NCBI GenBank assembly: GCA_021324445.1
Contig: JAJPJC010000290.1
Span: 1-64,000 of the forward strand
Length of the DNA stretch: 64,000 nucleotides
Direction: 5' to 3'
Origin: Isosphaeraceae bacterium
GTDB lineage: Bacteria > Planctomycetota > Planctomycetia > Isosphaerales > Isosphaeraceae
This document shows positions 33,949 through 43,231 of the stretch, one piece after another. Below the pieces are notes generated by a model that worked only from the letters and a program-made list of their open reading frames with translations, made no database searches and had not been told where the DNA came from. Positions within the stretch are counted from its first letter, which is position 1. Every line of letters starts with the position of its first letter. The translations under genes were made by a program, and so were the position numbers.

Positions 33949-36483
33949 ATGACGAGGATGCGGAAGAGCTTGTGGGTTGCCCTGGCGATCCCCCTGTTGC
34001 TGGTGTTCCCCGTCCGGATGGCGGTGGCACACGGTGGTGGGGGACATGGAGGCGGCGGTCACATGGGCGGCGGGTTCCACGGGGGCGGCGGGTTCCACGG
34101 GGGCGGTCACATCGGCGGTGGCTTCCACGGTGCACCGGCGATGGTGCACGGCGGGGGTTTCCGCGGCGGCGGCTTCCCCGGAGGGGGATTCCGGGGCGCA
34201 CCGATGATGCGTGGCGGCGGTTTTGGGGGCGTCGGCGCGATGCGACCTGGGATGGGTGGTTTCGCCCGCGCGCCGGCGATGAGCATGCCCCGCTCGTTGA
34301 GCATGCCCCGCTCGTTCGGTGGGTTTGGTGGGGCCGCCCGCGTGCCGGGGATGGGAATGGCCCGTTCCTTTGCACAGCCCGGGCTGGGGCGCGGGGTCGG
34401 AACGGCCCGGAGCCCGTACGGGATGGCAGGGCGCGCTCCGATGGGCTCGCTTGCCGGGATGGGGCGCAGCCCCTACGGTCTGGGTGGCCGCGGGCTCGGC
34501 GCTGGAGCCGGGATGGGGCGCAGCCCCTACAGTCTGGGCGGCCGCGCCGTCGGCGCTGGGGCCGGGATGGGACGCAATCCCTACGGTCTGGGCGGCCGCG
34601 CACCCATCAGTGCCGCCTCGATGGCACGCAACCCGTATGGCATCGGTGCTCGTTCGCCCATCAACTCCGGGGCGGGCCTGGGCGCGCGCAGCCCCTACGG
34701 CCTGGGCGCACGCGGTCCGATCAACTCGGCGGCCCGTCTCGGTGGCGTCTCCGGCGCCGGCCGGTTGGGGATCAATAACCGTGCGGGCCTGGGAACCAAC
34801 GCCACCAACCTGAATCGCGCGGTGCTCTCCAATCGGTCGCTTGCCGTCAACCGGACCAGCAACACGTTCAACAGCACCCGCAACTTCGTCAACCAAGGAA
34901 ACTGGGGCGGGCGCAATGCCTATGCCGGAATGCATCAGAACTGGCTCCACGGACGCTGGGGCGGCCCCGGGGGTTACGGCCGCGGATGGGGCTACGGCGG
35001 CTCTGGTCGCGGGTGGGGTTACGGGCGTTACGGCTACGGCCGGGGTTACGGGCGTTACGGCTACGGCTACGGCCGCTACGGCCTGGGCTATGGTTACGGC
35101 GGACTCGGCTACGGTTACGGCGGACTCGGCTACGGCCTCGGGTATGGGGGCTTCGGCTACGGGCTGGGCTATGGGCTCGGGCTGGGGTTAGGCTTCGGCC
35201 TGGGGTTCGGCGGACTCGGCCTGGGTTACGGTCTCTTCGGGCTCGGCTACGGGCTGGGCTACGGCGGCTATGGCTATGGCGGCTATGGCTACGGTTATCC
35301 CTACTACGGGGGTTATGGCTATGGCGGGTACTGGCCGTCGATGTTCGGGTGGGGATGGGGACCCTGGTATGGGCTGGGCTACGGCTTGGGTTATGGGCTC
35401 GGTTATGGCGGTTACGGTTACGGCGGCTATGGCGGTTACGGCGGCTACGGCCTGAGCTCCTGGATGTACGGCCCCTCGCTCTACGACTGGGGTTACGCAA
35501 GTTATTACAACCCCTATCTCTACGGTTCCGCGCCCTCGACGACGGTGATCGTGCAGCAGCCTTTGGCGTACGACTATGCCCAGCCGCTCAATACGCAGGC
35601 CTCGCCGCCGGACCCGGCGGTGGCCAATCAGGCGCTGAGCAGCTTCGACGCCGCACGGGGTGCGTTCAAGGCGGGTGATTACACCCGGGCCCTGGAGTTG
35701 ACCGACGAGGCGATCCGCCAGATGCCCAATGATGCGGCGCTGCACGAGTTCCGGGCGCTGGTCCTGTTCGCGCTCCAGCGTTACGACGAGGCCGCGGCGG
35801 CGCTCTACGCGGTCCTGACGGCCGGCCCAGGTTGGGATTGGGCCACGCTCTCGGGATTGTATCCGAGTGTGGCGGTCTATACGCAGCAACTGCGCGCGCT
35901 GGAGAATTACTGCACGCAGAACACCGGGTCGGCTCCGGCCCGGTTCGTCCTGGCCTACCACTACCTGACGCAAGGGCATACCCTGGCGGCGCTCCAGCAG
36001 TTGAAGCAGGTCGCGCTGCTCCAGCCGCGGGACACGCTGGCGCCGCAATTATCCCGGCAGATCGAGCCGACGGCCGCTCCGGCGCCGGCCGGTCCCACTC
36101 CCAGCGCGTCGGCCGCCCCGAGCGGATCGGCTGCGCCCGCGGCGGCGCCGCCCCCGCTGCTGGAGACCTCGGCACTGGCTCCGGCCGCTCCGGGCCGGGA
36201 GGGTCGATTGGAGGGCACCTGGACCGCCCAGCCGGACCAGGACACCACGATCGCGCTGAGCTTCCCCGATCCGGGCCACTTCACCTGGAAGATCACCCAT
36301 CAGGGTCAGAGCCGCCAGCTCCAGGGGAAGCTGACCTTTGGAAACGGCATCTTGACCTTGGCCCAGGACCAGGGCCCGGCCATGGTGGGCAATCTGACCT
36401 GGCGCGACGAGACCCATTTCACCTTCAAGGTGCCGGGCGCCGGTCCGGACGATCCGGGCCTGACCTTCGCGAAGTCGTCGTGA
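33949..36483 (+). CDS. Secreted Gly/Tyr-rich repeat protein with C-terminal TPR
   Basis: 844 residues from the ATG at 33949, with GGAGGGGG upstream and a signal peptide (SLWVALAIPLLLVFPVRMAVA). Four low-complexity parts follow in order: a His/Gly block (GGGGHMGGGFHGGGG); tandem ~20-residue units of the type RSPYGLGGRGLGAGAGMG; an Asn/Ser linker; and a ~180-residue Gly-Tyr block (YGYGRYGLGYGYGGLGYG). The ordered C-terminal third has TPR-type helices (AFKAGDYTRALELTDEAIRQ, later LAYHYLTQGHTLAALQQL) and a small beta domain (LEGTWTAQPDQDTTIALSFP). The repeat blocks suggest a self-assembling extracellular matrix or coat material. Function unknown. Confidence 0.85.
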   Translation: MTRMRKSLWVALAIPLLLVFPVRMAVAHGGGGHGGGGHMGGGFHGGGGFHGGGHIGGGFHGAPAMVHGGGFRGGGFPGGGFRGAPMMRGGGFGGVGAMRPGMGGFARAPAMSMPRSLSMPRSFGGFGGAARVPGMGMARSFAQPGLGRGVGTARSPYGMAGRAPMGSLAGMGRSPYGLGGRGLGAGAGMGRSPYSLGGRAVGAGAGMGRNPYGLGGRAPISAASMARNPYGIGARSPINSGAGLGARSPYGLGARGPINSAARLGGVSGAGRLGINNRAGLGTNATNLNRAVLSNRSLAVNRTSNTFNSTRNFVNQGNWGGRNAYAGMHQNWLHGRWGGPGGYGRGWGYGGSGRGWGYGRYGYGRGYGRYGYGYGRYGLGYGYGGLGYGYGGLGYGLGYGGFGYGLGYGLGLGLGFGLGFGGLGLGYGLFGLGYGLGYGGYGYGGYGYGYPYYGGYGYGGYWPSMFGWGWGPWYGLGYGLGYGLGYGGYGYGGYGGYGGYGLSSWMYGPSLYDWGYASYYNPYLYGSAPSTTVIVQQPLAYDYAQPLNTQASPPDPAVANQALSSFDAARGAFKAGDYTRALELTDEAIRQMPNDAALHEFRALVLFALQRYDEAAAALYAVLTAGPGWDWATLSGLYPSVAVYTQQLRALENYCTQNTGSAPARFVLAYHYLTQGHTLAALQQLKQVALLQPRDTLAPQLSRQIEPTAAPAPAGPTPSASAAPSGSAAPAAAPPPLLETSALAPAAPGREGRLEGTWTAQPDQDTTIALSFPDPGHFTWKITHQGQSRQLQGKLTFGNGILTLAQDQGPAMVGNLTWRDETHFTFKVPGAGPDDPGLTFAKSS

Positions 36484-36651
36484 GCCGCCAACGACCCGCG
36501 CTGGGCTGACGATCCGATCCGGTGTTCCCTCCCAGCCGCGGGCGCGGGTCTGGTCTGGTCTGGTCCGTGCGATCGCGGAGCAGGGAGAGCCAACCGGGAT
36601 GGGCAGGCAGGCAGGCTTGACGAAGACCGATGAGTCGAGTCTGCGGATGTG
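36484..36651. other. Spacer with short tandem repeats
   Basis: Contains CTGGT repeated about three times (36547-36563) and GGCA repeated about four times (36602-36616). No gene seen. Confidence 0.5.
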
Positions 36652-36741
36652 CTACTTTTTGCGGTGCCGGATGCGGCTGCGCATGCGGCGCTTCTTGCGC
36701 CCCACTTTGCGACGTCCTTTGCCTCGTCGACGACTGGCCAT
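36652..36741 (-). CDS. 29-residue Arg/Lys-rich ribosomal-type protein
   Basis: Reads MASRRRGKGRRKVGRKKRR then MRSRIRHRKK, 29 residues, with GAGGAG six nucleotides before the ATG, one of the best ribosome sites in the window. Its length, composition and the pattern KRR-MRxRIRHRKK closely resemble the tiny basic ribosomal proteins of the AURKAIP1/COX24-like group and the short extra ribosomal proteins described for Bacteroidota and actinobacteria. Most gene finders skip ORFs this short. Binding to the ribosome is inference from composition. Confidence 0.7.
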   Translation of the reverse strand: MASRRRGKGRRKVGRKKRRMRSRIRHRKK

Positions 36742-37070
36742 GCGTTCTCCTCTGGGTCTCGGGGAGGTCGAGTCGAATCGATTCCCGGCGGTCCGGGACG
36801 CATCCCGGATGAGCCAAAGGGTTGATTCTATACGGAAATCGATCGACGTCTCAAGGCCGAGATGCCGCGATCGTCTGCCAGGCCGTGCAGGAATGCGGCC
36901 AGATCGGGCGCGGTCGCCCGGCCGGCGGGTCGGCATCCGCAGGGATCGTGAGTTCGCGCTTCCGTTGTGTCAAATTGGCAACAACCGAGAGGGAGACCGT
37001 GCACATCCGGCGCGGATGTTGTCTATGACGAGGGGAGCCCGGATGTCCCGGCAGCAGGGAGAATCCATCG
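36742..37070. promoter_or_regulatory. Upstream region of the first ECF sigma/kinase operon
   Basis: A ~330-bp spacer without a gene. It contains the promoter-like element at 36998-37026 and a small palindrome ACATCCG-GCG-CGGATGT (37003-37019) overlapping it. Confidence 0.5.
36998..37026 (+). promoter_or_regulatory. Candidate ECF promoter: CGTG, 13 bp, GATGTTGTCTAT
   Basis: CGTG at 36998-37001 and GATGTTGTCTAT at 37015-37026, 45 nt before the sigma factor ATG. The same two blocks with the same 17-bp offset occur at 41313-41341 upstream of the DUF1559 gene. GTCTA-type -10 elements are common for ECF sigma factors, so this may be an autoregulated promoter. Confidence 0.5.
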
Positions 37071-37682
37071 ATGCGGGTCGGCGAGCCCTGGCCGGAGCGT
37101 CTGATCGCCCAAGCGCGATGCGGCGATGACGCCGCGCAGGGGCGGTTGCTGGAGCTCTATCGCAACTACCTGCGGCTGGTGGCGCGCTCGCTGATCGGCG
37201 GGGCGCTGCGGGTCAAGCTCGACGCCTCGGACCTCGTGCAGGAGACGTTCCTGAAGGCCCATCGCGACTTCGGCCGGTTCGTCGGCGGCACGGAGCCCGA
37301 GCTGGTGGCCTGGCTCCGGCAGATCCTGGTGCGGAGCCTGGCCAACCAGGTCAAGCACCACCGCCGCCTGGGGCGCGACCAGAATCGCCAGGAGTCGCTC
37401 GATCATCTGCTCGAGCTGTCGGACCGGCCGCTGCGATTCGCCCTGGCCGCGCGCCTGCCGTCGCCCAGCGAGGCGGCCAGCCGTCGCGAACAGGCGGTGC
37501 TCCTGGCCGACGCCGTGGACCGGCTTCCCGCCGACTACCGCGAGGCCTTCGTCCTGCGCACCCTGGAGCACGTGCCGTTCGAGGAGATCGCGACGCGGAT
37601 GGGCCGCTCGACGGGCGCCGTGCGGATGCTCTGGGCCCGCGCCGTCAAGAGGCTGAACGAGATGCTGGAGGAGACGGGATGA
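37071..37682 (+). CDS. ECF sigma factor, kinase-associated
   Basis: 203 residues, AGGGAGA upstream. Region 2 is seen as LRVKLDASDLVQETFLKAHRDF, with the core-binding DLVQETF motif. Region 4 is seen as RLPADYREAFVLRTLEHVPF then EEIATRMGRSTGAVRMLWAR, a helix-turn-helix for -35 recognition. It overlaps the kinase gene by 4 bp (ATGA), so both are translated together. No anti-sigma factor gene is present; in STK-linked ECF groups the kinase is thought to activate the sigma factor by threonine phosphorylation. That mode of control is inference here. Confidence 0.92.
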   Translation: MRVGEPWPERLIAQARCGDDAAQGRLLELYRNYLRLVARSLIGGALRVKLDASDLVQETFLKAHRDFGRFVGGTEPELVAWLRQILVRSLANQVKHHRRLGRDQNRQESLDHLLELSDRPLRFALAARLPSPSEAASRREQAVLLADAVDRLPADYREAFVLRTLEHVPFEEIATRMGRSTGAVRMLWARAVKRLNEMLEETG

Positions 37683-40600
37683 GCGGCGAGGTGGCGCACG
37701 CTCACGGCGGCGGTGAGGTCGAGGCGGTCGACGGCGAGCTGGCCCGGGCGCTGGAGGCTTACCTCTCGTCGGTGGAGGCGGGCCGGCCCGTGGACCCGGA
37801 CCGCCTCGCGGCCGAGCATCCGGCGATCGCCGACGAGCTGCGGTCGTGCCTGGAAGTCCTCAAGCTGGCCGGGCGGGTCGAGGCGGAGCCCGGTGCCGGG
37901 GCGCTGATCGGGGCGGAGGACGGCCATTCGCCGGCCTCGATGCTGGGCGACTTCCGCATCCTCCGCCAGGTGGGGCGCGGCGGGATGGGGGTCGTCTACG
38001 AGGCCGAGCAGGTCTCGCTCCATCGCCGGGTGGCGCTGAAGGTCCTGCCGTTCGCCGCGGCGCTGGATTCCTCGCAGTTGCGGCGGTTCCAGACCGAGGC
38101 CCTGGCGGCGGCACAGTTACACCACACCAACATCGTGCCGGTCTTCTCGGTCGGCTGCGAGCGGGGCGTGCATTACTACGCGATGCAGTACATCGAGGGC
38201 CAGACGCTCGCCGCGCTGGTCCGCGACCTGCGCCGGCTCTCGGGACTGGAGGCGTCCGCCGTCGAGGCCTCCGGCGCCGGGCCGTCGCTGGCCGAGGAGG
38301 TCGCCTCGGGTCGGCTGGCGCCCGAGGTCCCGCCCGCGGCCGATCCTCCCGGCCCCATCGCCGAGCCGACGGCCGAGCGCCGGATCCACCGGCGGAGGCC
38401 GGCCACCACCGCCGCCCCCGTCGGCGCCTGCTCCCACGGCTATTTCCGCACGGTGGCCAGCCTGGGGATGCAGGCGGCCGAGGCGCTGGAACACGCGCAT
38501 TCCCTGGGGATCGTCCACCGCGACATCAAGCCGGCCAACCTGCTGTTCGACATCCGGGGCGACCTGTGGATCACCGACTTCGGCCTGGCGCGGATGCAGG
38601 CCGACGTCGGCCAGACGCTGACCGGCGACGTGGTCGGCACGCTGCGGTACATGAGCCCCGAGCAGGCCATGGCGCGGCGCGCGGTGGTCGACCATCGCAC
38701 CGATCTCTACTCGCTGGGCGCGACGCTCTACGAGCTGCTGGCGCTGCGGCCCCCCTTCGGCGGCCGGGACCGCGAGGAGCTGCTCCGCCAGATCACGCTG
38801 GAGGAGCCGAGGCCGCCGCGGCAGTTCAACCCGGCGGTGCCGATCGACCTGGAGACGATCGTGCTCAAGGCGATGGCCAAGGAGCCGGCCGAGCGCTACC
38901 CCACGGCGGCCGAGCTGGCCGACGACCTGCGGCGGTTCCTGCAGGTCAAGCCGATCAAGGCGCGGCGGCCGAGCCTGCGGGACCGGGCGCTGAAGTGGGG
39001 GCGGCGCCACGTCGCGGTCGTGGCTGCGGCGTTCCTGGCTCTGCTCCTGACCGCGGGCGGTCTGGCGGCGGCCCTGGTCCTGATCGGCCGCGAGCGCGAC
39101 CTGGCCTCGGCCAAGGAGCAGGAGGCCCTGGCCAGCGCCCGCGACGCGCGGGAGCGGGCGATCGACCTGGAGCGGCAACTCTACATCAACCGGGTCAACC
39201 GGGCCTTCGGCGAGTGGCGCGAGAGCAACGTCGCGCTGGCCGAGGCGCTGCTGGAGGACTGCCCGCCGGCGCTGCGGGCCTGGGAGTGGTCCTACTGCTG
39301 GCGGCTCTGCCACCTCGATCGCCTGACGCTGCGCCGCGACGGCCGCCCGATCCGCTGTCTGGCGTTCGGCCCGGACGGCCGATGGCTGGTCACCGCGGCC
39401 AAGGAGCACAGCCGCGACGACGCGGGGCCCGGCGAATGGACGCTCTGGGACGCGACGACCGGCCGGGAGCTGGAGACCCGGCCGACGCACGGCACCTGGG
39501 CGGTCGCCGTCGCCCCGTCGGGGAGGCTGGTCGCCGTGGGCGCCAGCGACGGCCCGGACCAGCCCGGGACGGTCGCGCTGTGGGAGACGACCGCAGACCG
39601 GCCGCCGCGGCTGGCGCGCGAGCCGGCCCGCGTGCTGCGGACCCGGCTGCCCTGTCCCCGCTGCCTGACGTTCAGCCCCGACGGCCGCCGCATCGCCGCG
39701 ATCTCCTGCGGCCCGCGGAATGCCCTGGAGGTCTGGGAGGTCGAGACCGGCCGGTGCCGCGGCGCCGTGGTCTTCGACGGCTGTCGGGCCTCCGCCGTGG
39801 CGTTCAGCCCCGACGGCCGGCAGGTCGCCGCGGCGTGTGGCGGCGTCGTCCGGATCTGGGACTGCGAGGCCGGCACCTGGGGCGAGAGCCTCAGCGGCCA
39901 CACGGGGACGATCTACGACCTGACCTACAGCCCCGAGGGGCGGCGGATCGTCACCGGCAGCCTGGACGAGACGGTGCGGGTCTGGGACCTCCGCTCGGCC
40001 GGCCCGATCCACGTCCTGCGCGGGCACAGCTCGTTCGTCCGTGCGGTCGCCGTCGACCCCGAGGGGAAGCGGATCGCCTCGGCCTCGGAGGACAACGCGG
40101 TCCGGCTCTGGGACGCGGCGGCCGGCAAGGAGATCGGCGTCCTGCGCGGGCACGCCGCCTTCGTCACGGATGTCGCGTTCAGCGCCGACGGCCGGCAGCT
40201 CGCCTCGGCGAGCGAGGACGGCACGGTGAAGCTGTGGCGGCCCGCGGCGGCCGAGCCGGCGCGCACGATCCCCCACCCCTCCTGGGTGCCCCGCGCGACG
40301 TTCTTCCCCGACGGGGCGACGATCTTCACTGCGTGCCACGACGGCGCCCTGCGGATGTGGGAGGCCGCGACCCTCCGCCCGATCATCCAGTCCGAACGGA
40401 AGGACAACCCGGGCCGCAACCCGGTCCTCAGCCCCGATGGCCGCCGCATCGCCTCCGCCGACGGCGGGGCGGTCCAGCTCTGGGAGGCGGCCACGGGCCG
40501 CCTGCTCCGCACGCTGGACGGTCGACAGGCCCAGACGCTCGGTCTGGCCTTCCGCCCCGACGGCCGTCGCATCGCCACGGCCGACTGGGACGGCACCGTC

Positions 40601-41185
40601 CGGATCTGGGACGCGGAGACCGGCGAGCAGGTCCGCCTCTTCCGCGGACCGTGGGGCGTCGCCTTCGCCGCGGCCTACAACCCCGACGGCACGCGGCTCG
40701 CCGCCGCCTTTACGGACGGCGCTGTCCGGATCTGGGACCCGGCCGACGGCCGGGAGGTCCGGCGGCTGGTCTGCGAGAACATCGAGGCCCTCGCCCCCCT
40801 GGCGTCCCGGGGGCTGGCGTTCAGCCCCGACGGCCGATGGCTGGCCGCCTGCAGCAACACCGCCGATCGGTCCGCGGGCGAGGTGCGGGTCTTCGACCCG
40901 GCCGACGGCCAGCAGGTCTTCACGCTCCGCGGCCACACGTCGAACGTCACGGCCGTCGCCTTCAGCCCCGACGGCCGCCGCATCGCCACCTCCAGCTTCG
41001 ACCGGACGGTCAAGCTCTGGGAGACCGAGACCGGCCAGGAGGTCTTCACGCTCCGCGGCCACACCAGCGGCGTGCTCGGCGTCACCTTCAGCCCTGACGG
41101 CCGTCGCCTGGCCACCGGCAGCATCGACAGCACCGCCCGGATCTGGGACACCGGGTCCGTCCTGGACGACCCGGCCGGTCGCTGA
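37679..41185 (+). CDS. Membrane Ser/Thr protein kinase with WD40 propeller
   Basis: 1168 residues. A short N-terminal helical region precedes a Hanks-type kinase domain: glycine loop GRGGMGVVY at 99-107, catalytic lysine in VALKVL (121), HRDIKPANLL at 280-289, DFGLA at 300-304. An Ala/Pro-rich insert interrupts the domain at about 190-250. A membrane helix (about 440-468) separates it from an extracytoplasmic part with roughly 13 WD40 repeats (recurrent FSPDGRRIA and VRIWD), enough for two propellers. Translation is coupled to the upstream ECF gene. The propellers probably sense a ligand or protein partner. Confidence 0.95.
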   Translation: MSGEVAHAHGGGEVEAVDGELARALEAYLSSVEAGRPVDPDRLAAEHPAIADELRSCLEVLKLAGRVEAEPGAGALIGAEDGHSPASMLGDFRILRQVGRGGMGVVYEAEQVSLHRRVALKVLPFAAALDSSQLRRFQTEALAAAQLHHTNIVPVFSVGCERGVHYYAMQYIEGQTLAALVRDLRRLSGLEASAVEASGAGPSLAEEVASGRLAPEVPPAADPPGPIAEPTAERRIHRRRPATTAAPVGACSHGYFRTVASLGMQAAEALEHAHSLGIVHRDIKPANLLFDIRGDLWITDFGLARMQADVGQTLTGDVVGTLRYMSPEQAMARRAVVDHRTDLYSLGATLYELLALRPPFGGRDREELLRQITLEEPRPPRQFNPAVPIDLETIVLKAMAKEPAERYPTAAELADDLRRFLQVKPIKARRPSLRDRALKWGRRHVAVVAAAFLALLLTAGGLAAALVLIGRERDLASAKEQEALASARDARERAIDLERQLYINRVNRAFGEWRESNVALAEALLEDCPPALRAWEWSYCWRLCHLDRLTLRRDGRPIRCLAFGPDGRWLVTAAKEHSRDDAGPGEWTLWDATTGRELETRPTHGTWAVAVAPSGRLVAVGASDGPDQPGTVALWETTADRPPRLAREPARVLRTRLPCPRCLTFSPDGRRIAAISCGPRNALEVWEVETGRCRGAVVFDGCRASAVAFSPDGRQVAAACGGVVRIWDCEAGTWGESLSGHTGTIYDLTYSPEGRRIVTGSLDETVRVWDLRSAGPIHVLRGHSSFVRAVAVDPEGKRIASASEDNAVRLWDAAAGKEIGVLRGHAAFVTDVAFSADGRQLASASEDGTVKLWRPAAAEPARTIPHPSWVPRATFFPDGATIFTACHDGALRMWEAATLRPIIQSERKDNPGRNPVLSPDGRRIASADGGAVQLWEAATGRLLRTLDGRQAQTLGLAFRPDGRRIATADWDGTVRIWDAETGEQVRLFRGPWGVAFAAAYNPDGTRLAAAFTDGAVRIWDPADGREVRRLVCENIEALAPLASRGLAFSPDGRWLAACSNTADRSAGEVRVFDPADGQQVFTLRGHTSNVTAVAFSPDGRRIATSSFDRTVKLWETETGQEVFTLRGHTSGVLGVTFSPDGRRLATGSIDSTARIWDTGSVLDDPAGR

Positions 41186-41503
41186 ACCGATGCGCGACGC
41201 CCGCGCCATCCGCCGACGCGGCACCGCCGCCGCTCGCATCGTCGACGCGCCCCTCCGCTCCTGACCCGGTCGTAATCATTCGTGATGATCTCGCAGGAAT
41301 TTCGCCGGTGGGCGTGTATTCCCCGTCGCGATGTTGTCTATTCTGCGGGGGAAACCACCGCGAGGTGGGTTGCGCCGGGGCGGGGCGAAGGAGGTTCCGC
41401 GTTGCGTGCATCGGCCCCGCGGCGGTCGTGCGAGCGAGGCGGGAGCGTCCACACGTCACATCAGACGACTCCATCTGTCCTCATCATCAAGAGGGAGAAC
41501 GAC
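41186..41503. promoter_or_regulatory. Upstream region of the second DUF1559 gene
   Basis: A ~320-bp spacer; the upstream extension of the DUF1559 frame is not family-like. It contains the second copy of the candidate ECF promoter at 41313-41341. Confidence 0.45.
41313..41341 (+). promoter_or_regulatory. Second copy of the candidate ECF promoter
   Basis: CGTG at 41313-41316 and GATGTTGTCTAT at 41330-41341: the same blocks and offset as before the first sigma factor gene, with the bases between them mostly different. It lies ~160 nt before the DUF1559 ATG, which suggests control by the adjacent ECF factor. Confidence 0.5.
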
Positions 41504-42595
41504 ATGCGGAGTTTATCGCGAGCCGGTTTCACGCTGATCGAGCTACTCGTCGTCATCGCCATCATCGCCGTCCTGATCGCGCTCTTGCTGCCGGCCGTCC
41601 AGTCGGCGCGCGAGGCGGCCCGCCGCGCCCAGTGCACCAACAACCTCAAGCAGATCGGCCTGGCGACCCACAATTACCTCGACGTGAACAACCTCTTCCC
41701 GCCAGGGGCCATCTCGGTGGCCGACTCGCCGTGGACGGGCAACGGGCTCTGCTGGCGCGCCCTGATCCTCCCCCAGATGGAGGGCACGGTCCTGTATAAT
41801 GCGATCAATTTGAGCCTGCCGGCGGCCTACAGTGCAGCTTACCAGGGCGCCTCCTTCTACACGGCCTACCAGATCGTTCCCTCGACCTGGCTCTGCCCGT
41901 CCGACGGGCGGAACGGCGACGGGTTATTGCCCCTCGGCACGCCGACCGGCCAGTGGAACGGCTCGACGTCGAACCTGGCGCCGGTCTGCCCGGGGCAGCC
42001 CACGCTGAGCGTCGTCCCGGTCTCGAACTATGTCGGCAGTTTCGGCGACAACTACGCCAGCCACTACGTCGCCCTTCCCTGGGAGACTCCCTACGCCACC
42101 AACCTGATCCCCGGACAACCCCGGATCGGCTGGCCGGGGCCTTGGGGCGTGAATCAGAGCTCGCCCGGCTGCCCGGTCGCCCCCGGCCTGCGGGGGATGT
42201 TCGACTATTTCGGTGCCCAGATGGTCTCGATTCAATCCGTGACCGACGGACTGAGCAATACGATCCTGGTCGGCGAGACGCTGCCGTATCAGGTGGCGGA
42301 CAACAACTTCTGGAACTTCAACGGGAGCGTCGCGGGCACGACCATCCCGATCGGCTGGAACTCCAACACGATCGATCCTTCCACGTCGCCGTGCTACAAC
42401 AACTGGCACGATTATCCGGTCGGCTGCCGGTTCTCTTACGACTCGACCGGCTTCAAGAGCCAGCACCCCGGCGGTGCCAATTTTCTGTTGGGCGACGGCT
42501 CGGTGAGGTTCCTCAAGTCGAGTCTCAACATCATGACTTATTGTGCGCTGGGCAGCCGGAACGGCAGCGAGGTCATCAGCTCCGATTCCTATTGA
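41504..42595 (+). CDS. DUF1559 pseudopilin-like protein
   Basis: 363 residues from the ATG at 41504 (GAGGGAG upstream), so that the prepilin motif [20 protein letters not shown] sits right at the N-terminus. [18 protein letters not shown] follows. The C-terminus has the H-X9-DG motif ([13 protein letters not shown]) and ends EVISSDSY. The N-terminal ~60 residues are nearly identical to the protein at 21389, while the central regions differ, as usual for this expanded family. The next gene encodes a lipoprotein often paired with DUF1559 genes. Confidence 0.95.
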   Translation: MRSLSRAGFTLIELLVVIAIIAVLIALLLPAVQSAREAARRAQCTNNLKQIGLATHNYLDVNNLFPPGAISVADSPWTGNGLCWRALILPQMEGTVLYNAINLSLPAAYSAAYQGASFYTAYQIVPSTWLCPSDGRNGDGLLPLGTPTGQWNGSTSNLAPVCPGQPTLSVVPVSNYVGSFGDNYASHYVALPWETPYATNLIPGQPRIGWPGPWGVNQSSPGCPVAPGLRGMFDYFGAQMVSIQSVTDGLSNTILVGETLPYQVADNNFWNFNGSVAGTTIPIGWNSNTIDPSTSPCYNNWHDYPVGCRFSYDSTGFKSQHPGGANFLLGDGSVRFLKSSLNIMTYCALGSRNGSEVISSDSY

Positions 42596-42706
42596 GGCCC
42601 AAAGTCGGATCCGGTTCGGCGCGGCCTCGCGGGCGACGGAACGGTGCATCCGTCCCCCGTCCCCGAGGGCGCGCCGGCCTTCCTCTCCTCCATGTGAGTC
42701 AAGATC

Positions 42707-43174
42707 ATGGCGAATCGTGTATGGCTCGATCTGTTGCGGCGCGGCGTGCTGATGGTTCCGATGCTCGGCCTCGTCGCCGGGTGCAGCGATGACGATCTGG
42801 GACGGCGCTATCCGGTCACGGGCCGCGTGACGCGCCAGGGCCAGCCGGTCACCAAGGGGACGGTCAACTTCATGCCCGTGGACCTGGCCTCCAGCCGCGC
42901 GGCCAGCGGCGAGATCCAATCCGATGGCTCTTATTCCTTGACGACCAAGTACCCGGGCGACGGCGCCCTGGTCGGCGACTACCGCGTCGTCATCAACCTC
43001 GCGGAGGTCGGTGGGCTGGAAAAGACCCCGGGAGGCATCCCCATCTTGAACCAGCCCAAGAAGGTGCAGGTCAAGAACCTCGTCCCACCCAAGTACAGCG
43101 ATCCCGGTCAGACCGTGCTCAAGTTCAAGGTCGAACCCCACTCCAACACTTACGACATCAACCTGACCGACTGA
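42707..43174 (+). CDS. Lipoprotein with carboxypeptidase-regulatory-like domain
   Basis: 155 residues. Signal with lipobox LVAGC (about residues 22-26), then a single beta-sandwich domain: YPVTGRVTRQGQPVTKGTVNF, later GSYSLTTKYPGDGALVGDY and VVINL. This is the common planctomycete lipoprotein that follows DUF1559 genes, here 110 bp downstream, so the two are probably an operon. The product sits on the periplasmic side of a membrane; function unknown. Confidence 0.85.
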   Translation: MANRVWLDLLRRGVLMVPMLGLVAGCSDDDLGRRYPVTGRVTRQGQPVTKGTVNFMPVDLASSRAASGEIQSDGSYSLTTKYPGDGALVGDYRVVINLAEVGGLEKTPGGIPILNQPKKVQVKNLVPPKYSDPGQTVLKFKVEPHSNTYDINLTD

Positions 43175-43231
43175 CGAAACCCGCCCGGTGGATCGCTCTC
43201 CCCGGAGGGCTGGTCCGCGACGAGTGCACCC

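Noticed and set aside
33949-36483. CRISPR-like repeats in the Gly-rich gene
   Set aside because: The repeats are in-frame codon repeats of a protein and have no regular spacers; no Cas gene is present.
38117-41239. A 1040-codon open frame on the minus strand
   Set aside because: Shadow of the WD40 kinase gene; repeats in it mirror the WD40 repeats.
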